Source: Polytrichum commune
Lineage: Eukaryota > Streptophyta > Polytrichopsida > Polytrichales > Polytrichaceae
Length of the DNA: 64,000 nucleotides
NCBI GenBank assembly: GCA_950295325.1
Contig: OX485804.1
Coordinates: forward strand, 38,376,001 to 38,440,000
Direction of reading: 5' to 3'
Below the pieces are notes generated by a model. That model made no database searches. It had not been told where the DNA came from and saw only the letters and a list, made by a program, of their open reading frames with translations. Positions 1 to 10,711 of this stretch are shown piece after piece (position 1 is the first letter of the stretch; every line of letters begins with the position of its first letter). The translations under genes were made by a program, and so were the position numbers.

Positions 1-102
1 CTCACATAGCGCCACAATTGGCGGCAACTGCTTTACCCTACCTCTCTTACTTGCTTTGGTGCATATATTGTGAGGGCAATATATGTATAGATGGAGATAT
101 TG

Positions 103-594
103 TAGGTTAATAGCAGGTTGGGTGGAAAATCACTTAAAATATCATGCCTAATTTTTTAGGGAAATTAATGAGTCAAATTGCCTAAATGGAAGGGAAAATA
201 AGTAGTAAAAATATAATTATTAAGAAATTCATCGACATCCTTGTCAATAGGATGAAACATATGATTGATTTGCCTCTACCTCTTAGCCATGCTTGCAAAG
301 TCTCAAACAACATGAGCACAAAAGATTGAAAAATATTCTTTGCAACCTTAATCAACACACTAAGAAGGCGTCACCTAAACTCTATGTAAACATCGTGTAC
401 TTTGTCGCCATGAATGAATGAAAAATAAGTTATAATACATGAATTTGTATATAAGTTATGTTATGTGCTTAAATTACTAATTATATGTGTACATATTTGC
501 CTAATTTTTTATAAATGTTTTATGGACTGCCTAAGCTTGCATTTAAAAAATAATTAATTATTGGGCATTTTCTACCCAACTTGCTATCAACCTA
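103..594. mobile_element. TIR element (family H), copy 1
   Basis: Terminal inverted repeats are visible: the left end reads TAGGTTAATAGCAGGTTGGG and the right end is its inverse with two or three changes, followed in both arms by a GAAAAT-like stretch. The interior is AT-rich with no reading frame. The ends resemble those of the element at 44982-45927 (shared core TTAATAGCAGGTT and a nearby ATGCCTAA), so I treat both as one non-autonomous DNA transposon family. Superfamily and target duplication are not resolved. Confidence 0.6.
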
Positions 595-1309
595 TAGTAG
601 AAGGGGCTAATTAAAAGGAACAATATTGATTTTGAGAGTTCATAAACCCTAACAATTCTACCCTTGTTGGTATCGAGTTATGATTATTAATACTATCTTC
701 AAACCCTCTATACAAGTGCACTAGAGAGCAGATTTAGTGTGGCATAAAATTTGGTAGATTCCAATATTATTTTGCAACTTCTGGGCATGTCATTGCATTT
801 TCTCCAATTGTTAGCAAATTTTTGTATGACAGTAAATATACACCTAAAAAAAAATAAAGTACATGGTATTCGTGAAAATGTCACATGGCACATAAAAAAT
901 ATCACATATGCCATATTCTTAAATACAAGGAAATTTTGCTTGAATTGGTCTTTGAAGGCAACTATTGCCAACTACACAAGTTTTTGCCAACTAATTTTTT
1001 CCCAAAGTTCAAGTGCACTTCACAAGACTAGAAATTGAGTCGACCTTCAAATAAATAAATAAAGAATCACATGTGAATATGACATTTCCATGAATACTAT
1101 GTTGAAAATAAAAATCCATATTATTCTGAGATTGCATAGTTGCAGGCAACAATGCAATAACATTGATTTTTGATACCAAACAATGTAAAATACTCTAGTG
1201 TATACTTCAATTTGAAGTATTAAGGAATTTAATTTCCTAATTTGGATAAAGTTGTAGCATTCTATGAAAAGTTAAAAGTGCTATAATAACCAAAGGAAGT
1301 TTTCACGTA
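595..1309. other. AT-rich intergenic DNA, nothing recognised
   Basis: Short overlapping open frames on both strands here have no protein-like composition. I see no RNA gene or repeat copy. Confidence 0.5.
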
Positions 1310-1839
1310 GAGCCAATTTACACTAGTGACCACTGACCCTGACCGTTGCTTTCTAGAATCTCTCAATGGCTAATAAATGAGTGGTGGTCCCACTTCATCT
1401 TACACTTGGTCACCTAAAACAAAAGTCAGCATGGGTGAGAAAGTGACATGAAATTACATGAAATCCTACATGTCCAAAAATGGATAATAATTGGTGTCAC
1501 CCGGATTTTGCAACGAAAGAACCCAAATCAGTTGTCTCAATGAAAAACAAGGGTAAGTATGTCAAAAAGAAGTTAAAAAATTTTAAACCGTTGATTTTGA
1601 TCAAATTTATTTCTAGTCATTTTTCTTTTGTTTTTTTACAGAAAAATTAAATTAAAATAAAATAAATTAAAAAAATCTACGTCTTGGTCTAAGTCTGCTT
1701 TACACTATGACATGTGACCAAGGTTTTTTAAATGCGACATGGATTTCTCTTGGTCATGTTCTCCAGATCACCAATCATGACCACATTAACCCATAAATCA
1801 ATTTTCTCGCGGTCACTTGTCATGTGTATGAAATGGCCC
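1310..1839. mobile_element. MITE with GGGCC-type inverted ends
   Basis: The left end reads GAGCCAATTTACACTAGTG. The inverse of the right end reads GGGCCATTTCATACACATG, so the terminal repeats align over about 30 bases with several mismatches. Flanking triplets are GTA and TTA, a possible decayed 3-bp target duplication. The ends belong to the same type as the elements at 24147, 29147, 33684 and 51553. No coding capacity. Confidence 0.5.
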
Positions 1840-2187
1840 TTATTTATACATAATGCTACCACAATCTTCTTCCTTCACACCCAAGCTTTGTGTTGTAGGT
1901 TGGACAAGACTTTTTAGAGGGATATTGCTCACTTTGAACCGTGCTATGATAAGAGGTGTTCACCACAAAGAGTGATGAATTTTAGCATAGTATCTTTGAA
2001 ACCTTCAAGCACAAGAGGTCCTCATAGGTTGTCACTTGTGAGAGCATGTTATACAGCATTGAGGACCTCTTTGTCCTTCAAGGGTTAATAAAAAACACGA
2101 TGCTTCAGGAGCTCATAAAATGGTCTTTCAAAGACACTGCTTAGGACACATTGACGTTTTGTCCACCGCAAAAGGATTCATCTCCCG

Positions 2188-2500
2188 CTTCTAGCATGGA
2201 TTCCGACTTATAGCCCACCCACACTTACTAGTGCGGGTCACCAGTGAACAATTCCTACGAGCAGGGGCCACTTTTAGAGTTGGTTTAGCCAGTGAGAGGC
2301 ATGGCGTGGACACCACTACTCGTGTTCGGGTTACAACCAGGGAGGTAGAAAACGCCACCGCTTCTAGCATGGATTCCGACTTGTAGTCCACCCACACTTA
2401 CTGGTGCAAGCCACCAGTGCAGGGTTCCTATCAGCAGAGGCCACTTTTCGAGTTAGTTTAGCTAGTGAGAGCCACTGGATGTAACTAGTGCTAGTATTCA
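2188..2500. repeat. Tandem duplication, 173-bp unit, of the 25S 3' tail plus part of an insert
   Basis: The segment starting CTTCTAGCATGGATTCCGAC at 2188 recurs at 2361. Both copies run from the rRNA tail into the CACCCACACTTACT-containing insert. The duplication therefore happened after that insert entered the rRNA sequence. Confidence 0.75.
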
Positions 2501-2543
2501 TTGCTCACTGGTGGCCCACACCAATAAATGTGGGTGGGGTATA
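2393..2543. mobile_element. Small foldback insert inside the 25S pseudogene
   Basis: About 151 bases sit between rRNA sequence ending in the inverse of AAGTCGGAATCC and sequence beginning AGAGGCGTTC, which are adjacent in 25S rRNA. The ends are inverted copies (CACCCACACTTACTGGTG against CACCAATAAATGTGGGTG). No clear target duplication. A partial copy lies in the 2204-2300 duplicate. Confidence 0.6.
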
Positions 2544-2741
2544 AGAGGCGTTCAATCCTTATCCTACACATGGTAGCTTCACGCCATTGGCTTTTCAACC
2601 AAGCACAATGACCGATTATGTGAATCAACGGTTCCTCAGTACTAAGTTGAACTACTATTGCGGCACCGAGTGAGCATCAGTAGGGTAAAACTAACCTGCC
2701 TAACGAAGGTCTCAACCCAGCTCACGTTCCCTGTTGGTGGG

Positions 2742-2832
2742 TTGGGGCGAACCAACCCGTACACTGATTCCTTGGAGGCAAGGGGTTTAGGCATCCAACA
2801 AGGAATGAGTGTATGGGTTGGTTCGCCTAAAT
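2742..2832. mobile_element. 91-bp foldback element in the 25S pseudogene
   Basis: The insert is almost all inverted repeat: GGGGCGAACCAACCCGTACA on the left and its inverse on the right around a short loop. It is bordered by imperfect 12-base direct repeats (CCTGTTGGTGGG at 2730 and CCTATCGGTGGG at 2833) that correspond to one site in 25S rRNA. The repeat could be a long target duplication, but length and mismatches leave the superfamily open. Confidence 0.65.
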
Positions 2833-3145
2833 CCTATCGGTGGGTGAACAATCCAACACTTGGTGAATTCGGCTTCAACAATGATAGGAAGAGCCGCCAT
2901 CGAGGGATCAAAAAGCAGCTTCGCTATGAATGTTTGCCTATCCCTGTGGTAATTTTTCTGACACCTCTAGCTTCAAATTTCGAAAGACTAAAGGATCAAT
3001 ATGAGGCCATGCTTTCACAGTTTGTATTTGTACTGAAAATCGAAATCAACAGAGCTTTTACCCTTTTGTTCCACACGAGATTTATGTTCTTGTTGAGCTC
3101 ATCTTAGGACACCTGCATGATCTTGTAACAGAAGTGCCATCCCAG

Positions 3146-3292
3146 CATAACATTATTCAGATCCATAGCAGTGTGTTGTGGGACTCACAATATTTTGTGG
3201 AATATTCCTCACATTCACTCTTAATGTGGGGAATATTCTATAGAATATTGTTAGTCCCATAGAACACTGTTATGGATATGAATAATGGTATG
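3146..3292. mobile_element. MITE family A, copy 1 (near-palindromic, in 25S)
   Basis: Starts CATAACATTATTCAG and ends with the inverse, with subterminal inverted repeats around GGAATATTCC-type palindromes, so the whole 147-bp element can fold into one hairpin. rRNA sequence on either side joins at a CT (plus-strand AG) duplication of two, possibly three, bases. Further copies are at 7258 and 32886. Confidence 0.8.
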
Positions 3293-3421
3293 AGCCAAAC
3301 TCCCCACCTGAAAGTGTTTTCCACCTGCATCGGCGCACCTTGATAGGCACTCCTTAAGACCAGAATCAGGGGCAAAGCCTTGCCTCCGCCTCATATAAGG
3401 AGTAAAATGACGTTAAAAGTA

Positions 3422-3741
3422 CACTAAATAGGATACTTAGTGTTTGATACACTATATACGATCGCATACACTAAATGTCAATAACCTTATGAAAGTAAGT
3501 AATATTGAATGTAAACTCAAACACTAATATCAACTATGGTAATATGTGGAGGTGACATCTTTGAGTTTAGTGTTAGTAGGGATATGGAGAATTTTAAAAT
3601 AACAATGATAAAAGGAGAATTCCGGCATATCTTCTAGTATATCTTCTAACAATAATTGTCAAGGAATTGAAAACTAGTGTTGAGCAGGGTGGGGTAGTCA
3701 CAACATTAAATATAATCCAACACTAAATATCGTATTTAGTG
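3422..3741. mobile_element. TA-target MITE (family T), copy 1, in 25S
   Basis: The 320-bp element is flanked by TA on both sides, and 25S sequence (CCACTA / TACTTTTAACG) closes perfectly when element plus one TA are removed. Each end is CACTAAATA followed closely by TACTTAGTG or TATTTAGTG, so every terminal repeat is itself a small palindrome. TA duplication points to a Tc1/mariner-type transposase. No coding sequence. Other copies: 46045, 59731, 62876. Confidence 0.85.
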
Positions 3742-3893
3742 TAGTGGTATTTCACTTTCACTTTTAGGGGCTCCCACTTGTCCTACACCTCTTGAGTCAT
3801 TTCACAAAGTCGGACTAGAGTTAAGCTCAACAGGGTCTTCTTTCCCACTCGTTGATTCTTCCAAGCCCGTTCCCTTGGTTGTGGTTTCACTAG

Positions 3894-4225
3894 CTCTAGT
3901 AGAAAAACTATGCCAAAAAGAACCACAGCCAAAATCGGTTGCGGTGCTTTGGACCAACTTGATCTGCAGTCACTAAACAATTGCATTTTTTTTTTTTGGT
4001 TTAGCAAATTAAATTTAGGAATTTGGGAGTGTGTGATATACCGTTGAAAAGGTCTTGAAAATGTCTTTCCAACACTATACTAAACTCCCATAAATTTCCA
4101 AAATTACAATCGCAAAATGAAAAAAGAATAATATGTAGTCGTTTAGCGACTGCAAATCATGTTGGTAAAAAAAAATTGCAACCGATTTCAGCTGTGGTTT
4201 TTTTGGGCATAGTTTTCTACTAGTG
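3894..4225. mobile_element. CACTA-type MITE in 25S, 3-bp TSD TAG
   Basis: Ends read CTCTAGTAGAAAAAC and, inverted from the right, CACTAGTAGAAAAC, matching the CACTA (En/Spm) terminal pattern. A TAG triplet flanks both sides, the 3-bp duplication expected of that superfamily, and 25S sequence (TCTAGTGAAACC) is restored around it. Arms of about 80 bases are inverted copies (CCACAGC...ATCGGTTGC). The element is 332 bp and non-coding. Confidence 0.85.
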
Positions 4226-4274
4226 TAGATAGTAGATAAGGACAGTGGGAATCTCATTATTCCATTCATGCGCA

Positions 4275-4308
<34 letters not shown>

Positions 4309-4357
4309 TAGAGAGTCACAATTACTCCTACCATTTGCCCGCACTTGGTTGAATTTC

Positions 4358-4404
4358 TTTTTCTTTTTCTTTTTTGAAACAGAAGGCCGACAGGCCAACG
4401 CCAT
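4358..4404 (-). mobile_element. Tiny retroposed insert with A-rich tail, 14-bp TSD
   Basis: On the minus strand 47 bases (29 unique, then an A-rich tail with two G interruptions) lie between two identical 14-base copies, GAAATTCAACCAAG, of one 25S rRNA site (plus-strand 4344-4357 and 4405-4418). Long TSD plus A-tail means LINE-type target-primed insertion of a severely 5'-truncated LINE or SINE. The source is unknown. The unique part holds a GGCC-TGTC-GGCC hairpin. Confidence 0.75.
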
Positions 4405-4470
4405 CTTGGTTGAATTTCTTCACTTTGACATTCAGAGCACTGGGCAAAAATCACATTGCATAACATCAAT

Positions 4471-7257
4471 AGACCCTAGTGGAGACTACAAGGCTCTTTT
4501 CTTGAGATGACTTGCAAATTTATATGGATTGCATGTGAATTTTTGAATTTTCTTTCTTCTGTAGATTCTGCATAGATTTGCTAATTTATAATAAAAATTT
4601 GAATTTTTTCTAAGCAACATAACATTACTGAAATAGCAAAAGTATCACTTTAAGGCCTTCGTACCTTAATGAGTGCATGTTTTGGGTGTAGTAATTGAAG
4701 TTGGACAGAGTTGGCTTCCAACTATGAAGTATGTTTGATGTAGTGGCATTAAAATTGATGTGCCATGTTTATTAGAATGGCGTGCTCAATTCATCATATA
4801 AGGTGTGTGGATGTTATTCGGTTACTTTTCATGATTGGACCCCCATAGATTTGATTGTGTGTGATTAGGTGAGGATCAAAGAGCAAACACCATAAAGACA
4901 CATGTTTTATAAAAATTGGACAAAAGTTGCAAATTTTATTATTTACTCCACACTCAATAGTGGACGAAATTGGGAGGATCTATCTATCTATCTATTCATG
5001 TAACGTCAACAAACATGCACTTTGGAAAACCGTAACCAAATCATGGAAGGTCTGGATTTCATTATGATATTTGTTGATGCTTCATCGTAGATCAATCAAT
5101 GCAAACACAAGTTTTGTTGTGTAAATGCAATCAATGCAAGTTGGAGAACATAAAAAACAAGCCAAATTACACCCACATAACAAGCACCTATGATTGCCAC
5201 CCAGTGGTTGCAAGATCATTTCTATGGGTTATTGGTAAATAGTATGGATTGCACTAAATCGAATGTATATTGGAACTTGTATACCCTAAAGCCTTAACCC
5301 TTACCCTTGTTCACGTCCATGATTCCATCTCCCAATGATCCTAGCTAAAATTTATCTACTTTCTGATTGAAAGTGATGAAACATAATTGTTGAATAGATT
5401 GGCCATTTTGTTTCCATCACCCATGGGAGGGTGGGGGGGGGGGGGTTGGGGCTGGGGGCTGGGGGGTGCATTCATTGTTAGAACAAGTAAAACCATGTGC
5501 GTGCATGCCCTTGAAATTAATACACCTAATATAAAATATTTTTCTCTCTTAAAAATGACATACATACAATGTGTAGCTAGGAACTCCCCTCAAATACACA
5601 CACATTTGAAAAATAAATAAATCATATAAACTGCAATCATATGTATATGCCAGAAAGATCATATGGAAAATATGATTAAAACATTCTTAGCAAGATATAT
5701 TTATTTATCATTGAACACTTGTTCATTCATTGGATGTAGCTCATACACATTTGTTTCTATAATATAATTCATTGTAGCCAATGCAATGATTTCTCAATTA
5801 ATAAGTCCACATTGTCCGATTCTTATTATGATACTAACATAACCCCATATCCATATTGGAAGGCCAATCCGAAAGGTCAATTAGTTGTTGACACTCAATC
5901 CACATGTCGTCAATTGCAGCGCATCCTATAAACCCTTTCCAAATAACAAGTCTTGGTCTTGGGGCGATCACACCCCCTTACGTTTCATAAGGACGTGCAA
6001 TAAAAGTTTGCTACTCTATATCATACGCCATTGATCATTTTAAAAATTATTGTATATTTTCTACATATACATAAACATTGATAATATCTTTTTCATAACT
6101 TTTTGTGAAATTTTTAGTCATCTTCATTTTTGTAGTAATTTTTTTTGTTTTAGTTCAATTTTGATTCATTCTATTTAGAAACGGTATGTTTTATTAAAAA
6201 AAAAACAAATCATCAAATTTGGTTACCCTTTTTTACTATGTAATAGATACCGTGTATATCTACTCCTAAAAAAATTGATAAAATTTTGACCCATTTTGGT
6301 GATGCTTTATGTAAAAAGTAGATTTGTTTTTATCGCACGTGGTGTTCAACTTGAAAATGGAGTGCACCCCCAGGGTCTTGATGGTCAATGTTTTAGCCAA
6401 ATTGGTTTTTATCTTCTTCTTCTTTTCTTTTGTTTCAATCCTTTTTTTCTTCACTCCTTCAACTACTGCTTGAGAGACAAACGATATTGCACAATCACAT
6501 CTCAATTTCAATGAGTAATCGTTATTCCCAGCTCTAGATAGTCGAACTTTGGTTTGACATACAACATACAAACATTTGATTCTAGTGAACCTATCGTTGG
6601 ACAATATGGGATTACCATTCAACTCACATATTGGATGAAATATTCATTTGAACATCTTGTAAATTACCCACTTCTATATAAATGACTTTGGACCTAAAGG
6701 GAGAAGTACAACTAGGAGTATATGAATAATATGCCTAAAATATTCACAAAGTTAGATTAAATAATACCCACACCTTATGTATATTTTGTAACCCCTAGTC
6801 ACAATTTACCCCTTTCGTGCACCAAAGTGTGTCTATACAAGCCATATTGAGCCCCCCCCCCCCGCCGCCATCACCGCACTCTTGATATAGTGAATTGAAA
6901 GGCGACATCTTCTTTGATTCTCTTGGATTCTCCCATAGAGTGCTCACTCTACCGATCACATGTGCATTGCATGCATGAAAAATTTCTCTAAACACTAAAC
7001 CTTAAACTTTGCTAAACCTTCACTTCCACATTTCCATCTTCCATTTGACCCAAGTTGAGTGAAGCCACTCAAAACAAATTACATTGTGGTGGAAAGTGAT
7101 GACACGGCATTGTTGAAAAGAATGCCCACATTTTGCTTCCATCATTGCACCCTTTCAAAAACCTTTTGATAGTGGATTGAGTGGTGACATGCAAGTTGTT
7201 CGGTTAGACTACATTATTTTTGGCATTCAATGTCAACTATTATTTGGCATAACTTGA
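4471..7257. other. AT-rich intergenic DNA without a recognisable gene
   Basis: No convincing gene on either strand; the open frames are short and low-complexity. Landmarks are the G-run at 5427-5467 and a C-run near 6851-6868. Confidence 0.5.
5427..5467 (+). repeat. G-rich tract with G-quadruplex potential
   Basis: A run of about 14 G is followed by GGGG, GGGGG and GGGGGG separated by TT, CT and CT. The plus strand can therefore form a stable G-quadruplex. The run lies between unremarkable AT-rich flanks and is not next to a recognised gene. Confidence 0.8.
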
Positions 7258-7415
7258 TGCAACATAACATTATTCAGATCCATAACAATGTTCTATGGGA
7301 CTAGCAATATTCCATTGAATATTCTCCACATCCAGTCCAAAATACGAGGAATATTCCATGGAATATTGTCAATCCCATATAACATTGTTATGGATCTGAA
7401 TAATGTTATGTTGCA
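7258..7415. mobile_element. MITE family A, copy 2
   Basis: A near-perfect palindrome: TGCAACATAACATTATTCAG at the left and its exact inverse at the right, with inner GGAATATTCC palindromes as in copies at 3146 and 32886. At 158 bp with flanks included it is the best preserved of the three. The flanking TGCA on both sides may be the target duplication. Non-coding. Confidence 0.8.
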
Positions 7416-7489
7416 GTTCTTAATATGGATATCGTTTCTTACAAAGTACACACAGTTAGATTGGACACCACTCTCTGGAAAAAATTGTC

Positions 7490-7700
7490 AGCTAGTTACA
7501 GATGAACTAGTCGAGTTTGAAGAATAACTGGTTGAAGTTGGAGACTTCAAGAGGATTACCGATCAGTTTAGAGGAATCTATAGAAGGAATATACCTCAAA
7601 TGAATGAAGCAAAAACGGAAGATGCCAACATGTAACGGGCTGGATTTAGAATCACTAGGATCTTGACCGACTATTATGCCCAAAAACTTCCCAGGCACTG
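7490..7700 (+). repeat. Interspersed repeat family D, copy 1
   Basis: Shares a long colinear segment (ACTGGTTGAAGTTGGAGACT, TTACCGATCA, AACATGTAA, TTATGCCCAAAAAC) with 23944-24125, 34735-34975 and, inverted, 27790-28110. Copies are diverged and lack obvious terminal repeats, so the type (LTR fragment or large MITE) is unknown. Confidence 0.65.
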
Positions 7701-8885
7701 TTGGGCACTATAGAGCAGAATACGTTTTCCTTGAGAAAATTCTACATTCTTTGAACTCATTATGGCACTGCATAACTGCAAGTAGAAAAAACCAAACGCT
7801 AAATACCATGAACAATATAGGTCAAGCTCATGATTCTAGTCACTTCCATCGGGATCTAAGGTTGAGGCATCTATAATCCGTAAACTAAGAGAGTTTGCAT
7901 CTCTTCAGGAGCACAAAAAGTGGGCTATTATTTTTCTTGCAAACAAAAACAAATTCTAAGGAATTATGCTTAATTAAATTAAAAAAATATGAATATGGAA
8001 ATTTGTTACAAATTTTGGAAGTGTGAATTTTAGGGTTACACATAGTCGATCCACATATTAACTCATACATGTTCATCTCAATGCCGCTCCTTGACTACGA
8101 TAATTGTCAAAACTCTTATGATGATAATCAATCAAAAGACGCCACCACATAAACTTTAACTCGTTTGCCTACAAAACACAAATCTTATCTATGTCAACAT
8201 TGCATGACCCTGGTGAGCGGTTAAATGGACGTGATCGACTAAGGATGCCTCGACCTTAACCAAACGTACCAAACACACTCACTAGGCATTCATGTATACA
8301 CCCACCCAACCTTCATGGAATGATTGAACAAGGTAAGTAAGCCATATGTGCGTACTTCTCCGAATGACTTCCAAGCATGGACACCTTTTAGAGCGTTCTC
8401 CTATGCGTGCTACACCGGATGAAGGCCTTGGACAAGTTCACTAGCCTCCAAGTCTTGCCTCCCCACTCGCCATCCACTCGTGCCCTAGAAGTAAAAATAG
8501 TGCATCGCCGTGGCGCCCATCTTGCTTGTCAATCGAAGCATCGCTCACGTAATGTAAAAGGGAAACGGATCATGGTGGTGACTGCTTTGGTGTTCACCCA
8601 AAGGTGTCATGATATGAGCCACACCACCGCAACTTAAACCTAAAGGAGTTGGCACATCCGCAAGACTTCAAATCTCAAGTGATTGTTTCTTCTACCGTAA
8701 CGTGAATGGCCACATGGACATCCTTCTCATGACATCCAAGCCTTGTAATCCTTTCATATCACGATCCATTTGTGGATAGCACCAAAGTCATCTAGATCGA
8801 GCTTATATTTGCCTCTCTATTTCGAGCTTTATGGATCTACACTAGCTCCACCTCTAGAACGAAAGGTTTTCTTTTATTTGTCACA
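7701..8885. other. Intergenic, probable upstream region of the 8886 pseudogene
   Basis: No gene found. GC content rises from about 8.4 kb towards the reading frame at 8886. A TATATTT near 8800 and a CACAATGG start context suggest a former promoter and leader. Confidence 0.4.
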
Positions 8886-9284
8886 ATGGTGTCTGTTGCG
8901 AAGCCCGCTCTTGTGTTCATGCTCGTGCTGGCCATTGCAATGGTCACCCACGGCACGGTCGTGTGTAAGAACGAATGCATGGTGCCTATCATTGTGAATG
9001 GCATTAACATCACTGCAGGCCTTGAGGTGTAGATCGAACTCCTTTTGAACGTTACCCTCAACCTCATTGTGGAAGTGTTGGACGTAACCGGGACACTAGT
9101 TGCCGGCTCCTACTATTGCCCATCGGACGTGACAACATTGTCGCTTGTGCAAGTGGACACGGGCATTGAAATCGTGGTCACGGGACTCACTACCCTTCTC
9201 TCGGGGTTGTTGGGTACTGTGGTCGGGTTGTTGGACCAAGTATTGGGCCTTGTCCTTGGAGTAGTCCCCATTAAGCTACTTTGA
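8886..9284 (+). pseudogene. Small secreted protein gene interrupted by one TAG
   Basis: From ATG 8886 (context CACAATGG) a frame of 133 codons runs to TGA 9284, broken only by TAG at codon 49 (9030-9032). The first 26 residues are a textbook signal peptide (charged start, then ALVFMLVLAIAMV). The mature part holds three cysteines (CKNEC and YYC), an NIT glycosylation site and a hydrophobic, Leu/Val/Gly-rich C-terminal half. Frame continuity across the stop and higher GC than the flanks argue for a recent nonsense change, possibly from CAG. I do not recognise the family; an extracellular or wall protein is only a guess. The last 79 codons alone could look like a separate gene but lack an ATG. 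Confidence 0.55.
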
Positions 9285-10698
9285 ATGAACTGGGATGATG
9301 ACAGGTTTGTTTGGAATCACCCTACATCTCCGTGAACAATTATACCACTACACAAATTCAAATCTCTCTATCTTAGATGGGAAAGCCTATGGGGTGATGT
9401 CCCCAACAATGCTTTGTAGGAACACTAAATTGTCCTGCTAGCTTGGGGCACCATACGTTCTCAAATCCACATGTTGATTATCGATCCCCACCAAATCTTA
9501 GGATCTAAATGAATGTGGGTCACATCAATTATTTGTTTAAAAAATGATTGATGCATGGGGCGACATTATTTATACTTGTTGGTATGCTTGAAGAAATATA
9601 AAACATGATGGTTGAAAGTCTCTAGGAGAACTTAGGGGAAGAACCGGAGACTTGGGCCCATGATGTTGCCACCCTAACTAGATACTTAGTTATTTGGTAT
9701 TTTCATTTTCGTTGATTATTTTCACGTTTGTTGTTTTCCACCTGCCTATTGGAACTTTTCAAGTGTAGTTGTGATAAATGCTAATTTAAACTCTTTAGAT
9801 CAACTTCATGACTTCATGTCAATTGAGATATTGCATCAAATTCACATGAAACCCGCTATTTCAATGTGGGATGGGGTGTCCATACAAGGACGTTACCGCA
9901 AATCTCAATGTTTTTCGATTGACATTTTGTAAGTTTTTCGTGGTTTAATCACATGCTTCAGTGACTCCATATCGGGGACCCCTGAAAGCTCACAAGGACT
10001 TCTGGATATGCTATCAAGGGTTGTGTCATGATGAATTGGACGTGTTTGGCGGTATGCTACTACTTATATATTGCATAGCAATTTGATATTGGTATTACGA
10101 ACATGTTTTGAAGTGCAAAGCCATCCATAGGTACACTCCAAATGCAAAGAGATTTGCAACCCAAAGACTAGAACACAAAACTTACGATACTCCTAGTCGG
10201 TTGTGCATATGGGATGCATATAAACAATAGGATCCGAGGTTTTAGTTTTGCAATTGTCAATTTGAGGTGCAAACTTCAAAGTTGATAATGTTCTATGACA
10301 ATCAGATAGTGATGTTGTCATAGATCCTTTTCTATAAGAAAAGTCATGTCACACATGTGGAGGTTTTCAAATATTATGTTTTGGGAATACGTTCCTTGAC
10401 GTTGTTTGTATTATGTTGTATCTTGGAATTGAATCTCACCCAAATGCATGGTAGTGAATATTGAGCAATGCAAGTTTTATGTTTGTTCCTTCTAGATCAA
10501 TCAAATGTCAGTCACCATGAGAGGTTTGAAATGAAATTATTAGGGGTTAGGTAGAACGAAGGGCCCTTTCGGTGATGTTCTATTTGAGCGTCCTTGGTGT
10601 AGGGATTCATCGTAATCACTTCAAATGTGTACTAGGTTTGCTATAGGAAACCGATATCAAGGAAGAAACAAAGGAGGGATGTAGTATCAAATATATAG
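9285..10698. other. Intergenic DNA, nothing recognised
   Basis: No protein-like frame, repeat copy or RNA gene seen between the secreted-protein pseudogene and the LINE target site. Confidence 0.5.
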
Positions 10699-10711
10699 TG
10701 GAGAAACAAGG
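10699..10711. repeat. Left copy of the LINE target-site duplication
   Basis: TGGAGAAACAAGG here is repeated exactly at 23177-23189, immediately after the LINE 3' tail. Joining the outer flanks through one copy gives a continuous empty site. Confidence 0.85.

Larger units (their letters stand above)
2188..4470 (-). pseudogene. 25S rRNA pseudogene (3' portion), broken by nested insertions
   Basis: Read on the minus strand from about 4470 down to 2188, this follows the order of the 3' third of large-subunit rRNA. Recognised conserved stretches include CAGTGCTCTGAATGTCAAAG, GCCAAATGCCTCGTCATC, AGACCCTGTTGAGCTTAAC, CCTAAGATGAGCTCAAC, ATCTCGTGTGGAAC, TTACCACAGGGAT, GAATTCACCAAGTGTTGG and TTAGTTTTACCCTACTGATG. 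It is a pseudogene: many CpG sites have become TpG or CpA, the 3' tail is duplicated (2188 and 2361), and six foreign inserts interrupt it (2393-2543, 2742-2832, 3146-3292, 3422-3741, 3894-4225, 4358-4404). The rRNA reads continuously across each insert, which fixes their borders. Confidence 0.9.

Noticed and set aside
2658-3107. 149-codon plus-strand frame as a gene
   Set aside because: It is the complement of 25S rRNA sequence with a foldback insert, not protein-coding.
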